Origin: Sphingomonadales bacterium
Lineage (GTDB): Bacteria; Pseudomonadota; Alphaproteobacteria; Sphingomonadales; Sphingomonadaceae
Direction of reading: 5' to 3'
Assembly: GCA_017309275.1 (NCBI GenBank)
Contig: JAFKLT010000035.1
Coordinates: 1-64,000, forward strand
DNA length: 64,000 bases
The notes beneath the pieces were generated by a model. The model ran no database searches and was not told the DNA's origin. It saw only the letters and a program-made list of their open reading frames with translations. Numbering within the stretch: position 1 is the stretch's first letter; each line of letters starts with the position of its first letter. This document shows, one piece after another, positions 1 to 5,676 of this stretch. A program made the position numbers and the translations under genes.

Positions 1-70
1 AGGCATCAACACCGTGAACCTGAAACACCGACTTCGCGATATCCAACCCGACCGTTGCGATCTTCTCCAT
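1..70 (-). CDS. IS110-family transposase, N-terminal fragment (runs off the window)
   Basis: The minus strand read from ATG at 70 gives MEKIATVGLDIAKSVFQVHG and three further residues before the window ends. This is the characteristic start of IS110/IS1111-family DEDD recombinases; the first catalytic Asp lies in the GLDIAKS motif. An AAGGAGAG ribosome site sits just upstream, at about 75-82. The rest of the gene is outside the window, so intactness cannot be judged. Proteins of this family work with a bridge RNA made from a non-coding end of the element. That is known for the family and is not shown here. Confidence 0.85.
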   Translation of the reverse strand, partial: MEKIATVGLDIAKSVFQVHGVDA

Positions 71-74
71 CGTA

Positions 75-124
75 GCTCTCCTTCCAGCTCATCCCGCAGA
101 TCATACCGCAGGAGGTTGGAGAGC
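75..124 (-). other. Hairpin in the leader of the IS110-type transposase
   Basis: GCTCTCC (75-81) and GGAGAGC (118-124) form an inverted repeat directly upstream of the transposase start, and one arm covers its Shine-Dalgarno sequence. It could limit translation of the transposase or be part of the element's structured non-coding RNA. The end of the element was not located, so the choice is open. Confidence 0.4.
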
Positions 125-193
125 CGTCCACGTCATCAATTGCGGACATCGGTTTTGTATGTATCCTCCACTATATGTTTGGGGGAGCGACCG

Positions 194-661
194 ATGATCG
201 GCAGGCGAAAGGCAATCGCAGCGGTGGCGTACGCCACGTTTATGCCGGGAACGGCACTGTCTTGTCAGATATCATCGCCTCGCCCCGACCCTGTATTTGA
301 TAGGCAGGCGCAAGAAAAACGTTTGAGACTAGTCGAAAGTTTTTTTGAGAAGATCGGTCAAGCGGGGTCGTTCGAAGAAATCGAGCGCTCGACCGAGAGC
401 ATGCGACGGGCCAGTTTTCGGTGGCCCGCTCCGCAACCGTTCCAACTGCTGGAAGCCACGCCAGTGGGCGATCTGGTTATCGCGCGCGCGCGAGGAATTG
501 AAGCGACGCCCGAGAATGAGTGCAATCCGTTCGTCACGGTCCACGCTTACTACTCGTTCCACTTCGACCAAGACCAGATCGCTCTGATGAATACGATTAG
601 CTATGGCGCTCTCTGGCCCGCCCCAGAGCTACCGGAGGCTATTTCGCTGGAACGAGGCTAA
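194..661 (+). CDS. Hypothetical secreted protein, 155 aa
   Basis: The reading frame is open from position 14, but the start at 194 is preferred. It follows a GGGGGAG ribosome site and opens with a signal-peptide-like stretch (MIGRRKAIAAVAYATF...ALSC). The Cys after ALS would make only a poor lipobox. The upstream part of the frame overlaps the IS110 leader and is Arg/Ser-rich, as expected of non-coding sequence. The mature part contains an alpha/beta-looking region ending in VHAYYSFHFDQDQIALMNTI. I do not recognise the family. It stands alone between the IS110 fragment and a repeat block. Confidence 0.6.
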   Translation: MIGRRKAIAAVAYATFMPGTALSCQISSPRPDPVFDRQAQEKRLRLVESFFEKIGQAGSFEEIERSTESMRRASFRWPAPQPFQLLEATPVGDLVIARARGIEATPENECNPFVTVHAYYSFHFDQDQIALMNTISYGALWPAPELPEAISLERG

Positions 662-696
662 GTCGCTCTTGAGCAGCCGCCTCTAGCATCCGCTTG

Positions 697-853
697 CCAC
701 CCCAAAGCCGCCAGATCGTCTGCATCCAGCCGCGCGCCCCTTCGTGATCCCCGGCGAAGGCCGGGGTCCAGGGCGTAACCACGCAGCGCCGGCTTCCTAA
801 CGCCCTGGACCCCGGCCTTCGCCGGGGATCACAGGGGGGCGTTGGCGCCGCGG
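697..853. repeat. Dispersed palindromic repeat A (copy 1)
   Basis: Two long hairpin arms built on GATCCCCGGCGAAGGCCGGG (745-766) and its complement (810-832) flank a conserved centre, GCGTAACCACGCAGC...CGGCTT. A flank beginning CCACCCCAAAGCCGCCAGAT at 697 is shared with the copy at 27813. This is a REP/BIME-like intergenic element. Confidence 0.8.
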
Positions 854-904
854 TCATGTGGGGCTTTTGCGGTCGAGGGCGCGCCACAGGGAGGATTGCT
901 TCCT

Positions 905-980
905 CGTCACCCCGGACTTGATCCGGGGTCCCGCTCGACGACGGGAATAAGCGGGATCCCGGGTTGAGCCCGGGATGACG
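905..980. repeat. Dispersed palindromic repeat B (paired copy)
   Basis: CGTCACCCCGGACTTGATCC at 905 is followed by an inverted partner ending GGGATGACG at 980. The unit recurs at 7018, 7194, 7548, 11893, 22263, 27480 and 38092. Confidence 0.8.
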
Positions 981-1030
981 GTGGTGTGGGAAGCGCGGTT
1001 TGCTTGCGGCCGATGCGGACGCCGCTTTCC

Positions 1031-1135
1031 CGTCGCCCTGAACTTGTTTCAGGGTCCATGGCCCAGCGCTGCCTCCCGCGCAGGGTCGGAATAGAGGTCC
1101 GTCCATGGATGCTGACACAAGTTCAGCATGACGAG
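1031..1135. repeat. Dispersed repeat C (copy 1)
   Basis: The unit starts CGTCGCCCTGAACTTGTTTC, contains AGGGTCCATGGCCCAGCGCT and ends with GTTCAGCATGACGAG, the inverse of its start. A second copy lies at 28055-28148. Confidence 0.75.
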
Positions 1136-1222
1136 CTTTGGATGGCGTGCCCCATTCGGGCGGTGCGGGGTAATGTGTAACCATATAGGTTATTTCTATT
1201 GACATCGTCACGCTGATATGGC

Positions 1223-1230
1223 ACATATGT
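1223..1230. repeat. Probable target-site duplication, left copy (ACATATGT)
   Basis: The 8-bp ACATATGT abuts the left inverted repeat and recurs at 5073-5080 outside the right one. Eight bp is the usual duplication length for IS1595-family elements. The word is palindromic, so it could instead be an outward extension of the inverted repeats. Confidence 0.65.
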
Positions 1231-1255
1231 CGCGATTATGTAGTTTACAAACCCA
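1231..1255. repeat. Left terminal inverted repeat of the IS1595 element
   Basis: The sequence begins CGCGATTATGTAGTTTACAA and ends ACCCA. It matches the reverse complement of 5048-5072 at 22 of 25 positions. Confidence 0.85.
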
Positions 1256-1271
1256 GCGGAACGCGCTAGGA

Positions 1272-1293
1272 AAAGCTCACGAAACGGAGCTTT
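1272..1293 (+). promoter_or_regulatory. Hairpin covering the transposase ribosome-binding site
   Basis: AAAGCTC (1272-1278) pairs with GAGCTTT (1287-1293). The second arm overlaps the GGAG ribosome site of the transposase (ATG at 1297). Such hairpins commonly keep transposase translation low when a promoter outside the element reads in. That role is inferred. Confidence 0.5.
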
Positions 1294-1296
1294 ACC

Positions 1297-2265
1297 ATGT
1301 CGGTTCTTTCTTCCCCCTACTTCCACGACGAAGCTAAGGCCTTCGAGCATCTGGAGAGCATCGTCTGGGCTGACGGAGTTGTCTGCCCGCATTGCGGTGT
1401 GATCGGTGGTCGGGTCTATGACCTGTCGGGCGTTCGCGGCAAGCCGACCCTCAAGACGCCGGAAGGTGCGCTCCGTTACGGCCTCAAGAAGTGTGGCGAG
1501 TGCCGCAAGCAGTTCACCGTCAAGGTCGGCACCGTGTTCGAGCACGCCCGTATGCCGCTCCACAAGATGCTACAGGCGGTCCACCTGATCGCGTCGAGCA
1601 AGAAGGGCATCAGCGCCCACCAGCTTGGCCGCATCCTTGAGGTCCAGTACAAGACGGCTTGGTTCCTCGCTCACCGCATCCGTGAAGCCATGCGCTCCGG
1701 CGACCTTGCTGCCCCGTTCGGTTCGGGCGGCGGCGCTGTCGAGGTCGATGAAACCTATTTCGGCACCAAGGAAGGTCGTCGCGGCGCGAAGGCTGGCACG
1801 GCCCACAAGTTTGGCGTTCTGGCGCTGGTGGACCGCGAAACCGGCACCATGCGCTCGTTCACGTTCGACAAGTTCCGCGCCGACGAGGTTCACCCGATCG
1901 TTCTCAACAACATCGCCCGCGAAGCCCGCCTGATGACGGACGAAGCCAAGATGTATAAGAAGATTGGCCGCGAGTTCGCCGAGCATGGCACGACGCTCCA
2001 CGGCGCCCGCCAGTACGTCGATTACAAGGACCGCACCATCCATACAAACACCGTGGAAGGCGCGTTCTCGATCTTCAAGCGCGGCATGAAGGGCGTCTAT
2101 CAGCATTGCGGCGAGCAGCATCTGCACCGCTACCTTGCGGAGTTCGAGTTCCGCTACAACACGCGCACGGCGAACGGGATCGACGACAGGGGTCGTGCCG
2201 TTGCGGCTGTCCGTGGGATTGTCGGGAAGCGCCTGACCTACGCAAGGCCTGACGTTGAAGCCTAA
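1297..2265 (+). CDS. IS1595-family (ISXO2-like) transposase, 322 aa
   Basis: Catalyses excision and insertion of the surrounding element. An N-terminal zinc ribbon is formed by C30-x2-C33 and C66-x2-C69 (CPHC...CGEC). The ISXO2-type DDE domain follows, with D151 in VEVDETYFG, D215 in LMTDEAKMY and the N251-x2-E254 motif in HTNTVEGAF. Length is normal for the family and no frameshift is seen, so the protein may be active. The start ATG at 1297 lies just after a GGAG site held in a hairpin. A terminator-like hairpin lies downstream at 2359. Confidence 0.93.
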   Translation: MSVLSSPYFHDEAKAFEHLESIVWADGVVCPHCGVIGGRVYDLSGVRGKPTLKTPEGALRYGLKKCGECRKQFTVKVGTVFEHARMPLHKMLQAVHLIASSKKGISAHQLGRILEVQYKTAWFLAHRIREAMRSGDLAAPFGSGGGAVEVDETYFGTKEGRRGAKAGTAHKFGVLALVDRETGTMRSFTFDKFRADEVHPIVLNNIAREARLMTDEAKMYKKIGREFAEHGTTLHGARQYVDYKDRTIHTNTVEGAFSIFKRGMKGVYQHCGEQHLHRYLAEFEFRYNTRTANGIDDRGRAVAAVRGIVGKRLTYARPDVEA

Positions 2266-2358
2266 GAAGCCGCCGGAACCGGCGAAGGGGTCGAAGCCGT
2301 CACAGCGTTGGCGAGCGAAGCCCCGTCGAAGGCTCGAATTAACGGATTCCAAAAGAAA

Positions 2359-2385
2359 GGCGGCGATGCTATGTACATCGCCGCC
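2359..2385 (+). terminator. Hairpin after the transposase gene
   Basis: GGCGGCGATG pairs perfectly with CATCGCCGCC around a 7-nt loop, giving a 10-bp stem 94 bp past the transposase stop. AGTTTGT follows it. A real T-tract is missing, so it may act as a weak terminator or an RNA 3' stabiliser. Confidence 0.55.
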
Positions 2386-2419
2386 AGTTTGTAGATCGCA
2401 CTGCTTCTTGGCTCGCATT

Positions 2420-2453
2420 GAGGCCGCTGTCCCTGGCCGGGGATTGCGGCCTC
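2420..2453 (+). terminator. Second hairpin, possibly a terminator
   Basis: GAGGCCGC (2420-2427) pairs with GCGGCCTC (2446-2453). An inner CCC/GGG pairing lies in the loop, and TCTCATTT follows. With the hairpin at 2359 it separates the transposase from the passenger genes. Confidence 0.5.
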
Positions 2454-2576
2454 TCTCATTTAGCCCCTGCCGTCACCGCGAGCGCGTGAGCGGCATGAGC
2501 GGCTCTCCTTATGTTCATCGTTCGCCTCCTTCTGCGAGGCCCCTGATGCCATCGCAAAAAACAGCGGTCAACCCCT

Positions 2577-2627
2577 ATTGCTTCCATTGCTCGAATTGCT
2601 TATGCTTCGATTGCTTAAAACGATTGC
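2577..2627 (+). promoter_or_regulatory. Clustered ATTGC direct repeats upstream of the passenger operon
   Basis: ATTGC occurs at 2577, 2586, 2595, 2610 and 2623, mostly as ATTGCTT. The cluster ends 37 bp before the start of the winged-helix-like passenger gene. It resembles an iterated protein-binding site or the promoter region of the cargo operon. Function is inferred from position only. Confidence 0.35.
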
Positions 2628-2664
2628 CTGTGTCCTAGGCAGTCCGTGACGCAGGAGTATTACA

Positions 2665-3447
2665 ATGGCGCGTGTCCATAGCCCCGGCTATCCCAATATG
2701 TCCTTGCCCAAGGCAATCGCGGCGGTTCGCAAAATCTTTTCGGCGGATCGTCGGAACCCCATTGATCGCGTCGTGGCGGCGAAGCACATTGGCTATAGCG
2801 GTCAGAGCGGCGCTTCCGACAAGGCGCTTGCGTCACTTGCTCATTACGGGCTCACCGAGAAAACTGGCAAGGGCGAGATCAAGGTTAGTCAGCTCGCGGT
2901 AGACATCATCCACCCCGAATCCCCTTCGCAAGAGGCGGCATCGCTTATGCGAGCCGGGTTCAATCCGCAGGTGTTTAAGGACATCTATCAGCGCTTTGAT
3001 GGCCACCATGTTTCAGAGGACGCTCTGCGCTCTTACCTAGTCCGGGAGAATTTTCAGGACATCGCGATCAATCCCGTAATGAACTCATTCTACGAGACTT
3101 GCCGATTTCTGGAGCAAGAGAAAGCATTCGAAAGTGGTAGCGCGGGCGGTAATTTGGACGCAGAATCCGATCAATCAAGTGACGATCGGACGAATGAGAT
3201 GAATGATACCGCGACGATTGAACGGCCAAATCCCCCGGCGCCAAAAGGCCGGGAGACGCCAGCCGCGCCGAGTACGCTAAACCGGATCGATATGGACATT
3301 AAGGGCAATCAAGTGCACCTCAACGCTCTGCTCGATCTCAACGGTCTTTCGGCCTTGGAAAAGAAGATCAAGGCTTTGAAAATTCTGCTGGAGGTCCACG
3401 ACGATGAAACCGGCGAGGACAATGAAGACGAAAACAACGGACTCTGA
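2665..3447 (+). CDS. IS passenger gene: winged-helix-like protein of unknown function, 260 aa
   Basis: Start ATG 2665 follows AGGAG at proper distance. Residues 1-70 (LPKAIAAVRKIFSADRRNPI... then ALASLAHYGLTEKTGKGEIK) look like a winged-helix domain. Residues 80-150 are helical. Residues 155-210 are a hydrophilic Ser/Asp/Pro linker. The C-terminus is a conserved-looking module (DMDIKGNQVHLNALLDLNGL, then an amphipathic helix) with a very acidic tail (DDETGEDNEDENNG). The next gene starts inside its 3' end, so the cargo genes are probably translationally coupled. A DNA-binding or nucleic-acid-associated role is plausible but unproven. I do not recognise the family. Confidence 0.8.
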   Translation: MARVHSPGYPNMSLPKAIAAVRKIFSADRRNPIDRVVAAKHIGYSGQSGASDKALASLAHYGLTEKTGKGEIKVSQLAVDIIHPESPSQEAASLMRAGFNPQVFKDIYQRFDGHHVSEDALRSYLVRENFQDIAINPVMNSFYETCRFLEQEKAFESGSAGGNLDAESDQSSDDRTNEMNDTATIERPNPPAPKGRETPAAPSTLNRIDMDIKGNQVHLNALLDLNGLSALEKKIKALKILLEVHDDETGEDNEDENNGL

Positions 3448-3583
3448 CAGGTCCCAACTCGACAAGTTCAAGGAAGCCGCGCGCGACCTTGAGACCGACG
3501 ACGACCCCAAGCGCTTTGACGAGCGGCTAGGGAAGCTGGTGAAGCATAAGCCGGTAGCGGAGAAGGGGGCTCCCGGTGCCTGA
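3422..3583 (+). CDS. IS passenger gene: small charged protein, 53 aa
   Basis: ATG 3422 lies 26 bp inside the preceding gene in another frame. The product runs MKTKTTDSDRSQLDKFKEAA, continues with RDLETDDDPKRFDERLGKLV and ends KHKPVAEKGAPGA. It is wholly hydrophilic, helical and rich in Asp, Arg and Lys. The DDDPKRFDERLGKL segment resembles small hypothetical proteins I have met beside mobile elements. Its stop overlaps the start of the next gene by 8 bp, so it sits in the middle of a tightly packed, overlapping operon. That packing is the best evidence it is real. Confidence 0.7.
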   Translation: MKTKTTDSDRSQLDKFKEAARDLETDDDPKRFDERLGKLVKHKPVAEKGAPGA

Positions 3584-3959
3584 ATTCATGCGACTCCTGA
3601 CAACACTCCGAGAGCACATGAGCGCGGAATTGACGCGGTCAGATGTGTTGAGGCCTCTTATTTGGCCGAACGCTGGACTTCTGCTGTTGTTAGCAACTGC
3701 CTTTAGCTCTGGGGCTCCGGAATGGATGGTGAGAACCATTTTCGGCATGTTGATAGTGTTTATGGCCCTCTACGCCGTCTCTTATTGTTTCTTTGCTCTT
3801 ACGGATGCCGATGCCCTCCGGTCAGAGAAATACAAGCTGCAAAAAATGGCCATTGAGCATGGATTGCTGGGCGACAGTATTACGGGACTCCAAAAGATTG
3901 AAGATATGAGCGAGACAAAAGTGATTGAGGCCGTCCCGATCGAGGGCTCGCGAAAATGA
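3576..3959 (+). CDS. IS passenger gene: membrane protein with two helices, 127 aa
   Basis: GTG 3576 overlaps the previous stop by 8 bp; ATG 3588 is an alternative. Two hydrophobic segments at about residues 27-46 (PLIWPNAGLLLLLATAFSSG) and 50-75 (WMVRTIFGMLIVFMALYAVS) form a hairpin. A cytoplasmic-looking C-terminal tail (SEKYKLQKMAIEHGLLGDSI) follows. The stop overlaps the next start by 4 bp (ATGA). Base composition is clearly lower in GC than the neighbouring GTA genes, in keeping with import. Function is unknown. Confidence 0.75.
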   Translation: MPEFMRLLTTLREHMSAELTRSDVLRPLIWPNAGLLLLLATAFSSGAPEWMVRTIFGMLIVFMALYAVSYCFFALTDADALRSEKYKLQKMAIEHGLLGDSITGLQKIEDMSETKVIEAVPIEGSRK

Positions 3960-4246
3960 CTAAGTATTTCACCATTATAACGTCCGGAACAACACCTGAC
4001 CATGAGGCCAAGATGGTCGAAAAATGGAAAGACCTTGGCTGGTGGCACGCATTCCCAAACTTCTGGTTGTTGAGAGATCATTTTGATCAACTAGATGCGC
4101 CTGCTATCCGAGACCAGATAACGGCTATCGCACCCGCTGCACGGATATTCGTGCAGGAAGCGGATCCTAAGATGTGGGCCGCGCGCTCCTTAAATGAATC
4201 GAACCGCGAATGGCTTCGTAATTACTGGCCCCCAGAGGGCGGCTAG
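3956..4246 (+). CDS. IS passenger gene: Cas2/SinR-like small protein, 96 aa
   Basis: The gene starts in the ATGA overlap with the membrane-protein gene. The product opens with a beta strand (MTKYFTIITSG). A helix and the pattern W-W-H...FWLL (GWWHAFPNFWLLRDHF) follow, then AIRDQITAIAPAARIFVQEA and a C-terminal WAARSLNESNREWL. This order of strand, helix, WxH/WLL strand, IRD helix and FVQEA strand is what I know from SinR-family and Cas2-like ferredoxin-fold proteins. An acidic residue at the end of strand 1, needed for Cas2 nuclease activity, is not evident, so it may be catalytically dead. The fold is inferred from pattern alone. Confidence 0.6.
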   Translation: MTKYFTIITSGTTPDHEAKMVEKWKDLGWWHAFPNFWLLRDHFDQLDAPAIRDQITAIAPAARIFVQEADPKMWAARSLNESNREWLRNYWPPEGG

Positions 4247-4307
4247 CTCCGGAAAATAGGTCGCGCGAGGGCTGTCCTACAAAATCGGCGTGTGTCATCC
4301 GGGCAAC

Positions 4308-4430
4308 ATGCCCCGCGAACCAAACTGGCGAGATCGCGGTAGAGCGGTCGAATATTGGCTGGCCGCTGCTGTCGTGGCTGGATCATTCGTTGCGGGGCTG
4401 ATCGCCGCTGTTCGTTACGCTCTCGGCTAG
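4308..4430 (+). CDS. Possible IS passenger peptide, single membrane helix, 40 aa
   Basis: The ATG at 4308 gives MPREPNWRDRGRAVEYWLAA followed by AVVAGSFVAGLIAAVRYALG. This is a charged N-terminus plus one Gly/Ala-rich membrane helix. No clear ribosome site is visible. The 3' end overlaps the convergent gene by 4 bp. It could be a toxin-like or accessory membrane peptide, or chance. Confidence 0.35.
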   Translation: MPREPNWRDRGRAVEYWLAAAVVAGSFVAGLIAAVRYALG

Positions 4431-5038
4431 CGAACCATCTCTTTCGTCCCGACGATAAAGGCTTTGACGCCTCCCAAGACATCGGTTGCCATTCCGTGGT
4501 CATCGATAAGCATCCCTGACTTCATGTCTATTTTCTGGATGACAAACAACTGCTGTTGGAAGCATGCGACAAATTGCGGGTCTAACTTTTTTGAGTTCAC
4601 AATCCTCGGAAATTGGATCTCTCGTCCCGCCACCGAATGTCCTAAGTCTGCCAGACCGACAAGGGCGCCGCCTTGGAAAATCCCTGTCTCAAAGTGATCA
4701 GGAAGGGGCGGGTTTAAAGCGCTATCCAGCCTCAACTGGAGTGCGTCATTATCCCGCTGCTTTGTGTCAGCGATCTCATTCGCCATCGAAATCGGAACGG
4801 TGACCAGCTTTGCCGTAAACAGGATTAGAAACACGACAATCGCGACCGCGAGGCCAGCGACAGCGCCCCATGCATAGCTTCCCGTAACCATCGCGGTTAC
4901 GATGAAGGACGCGAGGGGAGAAGCGAAAGCAAGCATCAGGGAAACCGGCTTATTCCACCGGACAGCCTCAGCGGCCTCGGCAAACGCACGCTTTGCAACG
5001 GCTTTGAATGTGACCCCTGACATGCCAATTTCATACAT
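4427..5038 (-). CDS. IS passenger gene: membrane protein, 203 aa
   Basis: Transcribed towards the other cargo genes from just inside the right inverted repeat, with AGGAG 3 nt before ATG 5038. After about 30 residues come two membrane helices, roughly 33-55 (LMLAFASPLASFIVTAMVTG) and 58-85 (GAVAGLAVAIVVFLILFTAK). A soluble C-terminal domain of about 120 residues (IFQGGALVGLADLGHSVAGR...) follows. I do not recognise that domain; its Gly-rich beta strands suggest a small beta sandwich or barrel. Function unknown. Confidence 0.7.
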   Translation of the reverse strand: MYEIGMSGVTFKAVAKRAFAEAAEAVRWNKPVSLMLAFASPLASFIVTAMVTGSYAWGAVAGLAVAIVVFLILFTAKLVTVPISMANEIADTKQRDNDALQLRLDSALNPPLPDHFETGIFQGGALVGLADLGHSVAGREIQFPRIVNSKKLDPQFVACFQQQLFVIQKIDMKSGMLIDDHGMATDVLGGVKAFIVGTKEMVR

Positions 5039-5047
5039 GCGCTCCTG

Positions 5048-5072
5048 TGGGTTTGCAAACTACATAAACGCC
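5048..5072. repeat. Right terminal inverted repeat of the IS1595 element
   Basis: It starts TGGGTTTGCAAACTACATAA and ends ACGCC. It is the inverse of the left repeat with three mismatches. Confidence 0.85.
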
Positions 5073-5080
5073 ACATATGT
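5073..5080. repeat. Probable target-site duplication, right copy (ACATATGT)
   Basis: It is identical to 1223-1230 and directly abuts the right inverted repeat. Confidence 0.65.
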
Positions 5081-5163
5081 TCCATCATGAAGAATTGCGA
5101 TTCGGGCCGGCGCCCTTCCGATGCGGGAGGGGCGTTTCGGCCCTTTTCTTATGGAGGCGAGTC

Positions 5164-5673
5164 ATGGATCGGGTCGTGGTGGGAAGCGGGAAGAACAGGT
5201 TGCTGGTGGAGAAGCGGCCGTCGCCGCGCGCGATTTCGCAGCGCAAGCGCGACGACTTCATCCTGCATCTGAGCGAGACGTGCAATGTGACGCTGTCGGC
5301 CGAGCGGGTGGGGGTCGCCTTTGCGACATTCTACAAGATCCGCCAGCGCGATGCGGCGTTCGCCGCGGCGTGGCAGAGCGCGCTGGACGACGGGTATCAG
5401 CGGCTGGAGATGGGGTTGCTCAACGCCGCGCTGACGGTGGTCGAGGGGCGACGGCCGGAGGGTGACGCGGCCGACAGCGGCCGGGTGATCGCGCCGATAT
5501 CGGTGGACCAGGCGCTGCGCGTGCTGGGCCGTCACGAGGATAGTGTGCGTGGCGGAAAGCCGCGCGGGCTGCGGATCGGCAAGGGCAAGATGCCGACGTC
5601 GGAGGAAACCGACGAGGCGATCCTGAACCGGCTGGCGGTGCTGAGCCGCCAGCGCGGCTGGGACCAGCTTTGA
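5164..5673 (+). CDS. GTA gp1-like small terminase subunit, 169 aa
   Basis: Start ATG 5164 follows GGAGG; the frame upstream runs into the IS end. The helix-turn-helix-like core (DFILHLSETCNVTLSAERVG ... ATFYKIRQRDAAFAAAW) resembles small terminase DNA-recognition domains. The tail contains SEETDEAILNRLAVLSRQRG. Position immediately ahead of the large terminase (3-bp gap) supports the role: binding DNA and passing it to the packaging motor. It is the first gene of the cluster and now lies 91 bp from the inserted IS1595 element. Confidence 0.75.
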   Translation: MDRVVVGSGKNRLLVEKRPSPRAISQRKRDDFILHLSETCNVTLSAERVGVAFATFYKIRQRDAAFAAAWQSALDDGYQRLEMGLLNAALTVVEGRRPEGDAADSGRVIAPISVDQALRVLGRHEDSVRGGKPRGLRIGKGKMPTSEETDEAILNRLAVLSRQRGWDQL

Positions 5674-5676
5674 CCG

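Larger units (their letters stand above)
662..1222. other. Gene-free repeat block upstream of the IS1595 element
   Basis: No convincing gene is present. The stretch holds one copy each of the three dispersed palindromic repeat families described separately (697-853, 905-980 and 1031-1135). Open frames here on both strands encode repeat-derived peptides of the HPGLDPGSR type and should not be annotated as genes. Confidence 0.7.
2266..2664. other. Gap between transposase and passenger genes
   Basis: It holds two strong hairpins (2359-2385, 2420-2453) and a cluster of ATTGC repeats just upstream of the first passenger gene. A frame open from a TTG at 2255 runs through both hairpins and looks non-coding. 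Confidence 0.6.
1231..5072 (+). mobile_element. IS1595-family element of 3.84 kb carrying passenger genes
   Basis: The bounds are terminal inverted repeats 1231-1255 and 5048-5072, which match at 22 of 25 positions and share the core TTATGTAGTTT. Inside are an ISXO2-type transposase (1297-2265) and, beyond hairpins, a run of plus-strand passenger genes (2665-4246), a possible peptide gene and a minus-strand gene (4427-5038) that starts 10 bp inside the right repeat. Passenger genes are visibly less GC-rich than the neighbouring GTA genes. The element lies 91 bp upstream of the first GTA gene. IS1595 elements with passenger genes are a known type; this cargo set I do not recognise. Confidence 0.85.

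Noticed and set aside
639..1226. Minus-strand open frame of 195 codons
   Set aside because: It is made up of repeats A, B and C (peptides such as HPGLNPGSR and HAELVSASM); no ribosome site or domain.
2255..2638. Plus-strand open frame of 127 codons after the transposase (TTG start)
   Set aside because: It begins inside the transposase end, reads through two strong hairpins and the ATTGC repeats, and has Cys/Pro/Arg-rich composition without a domain.
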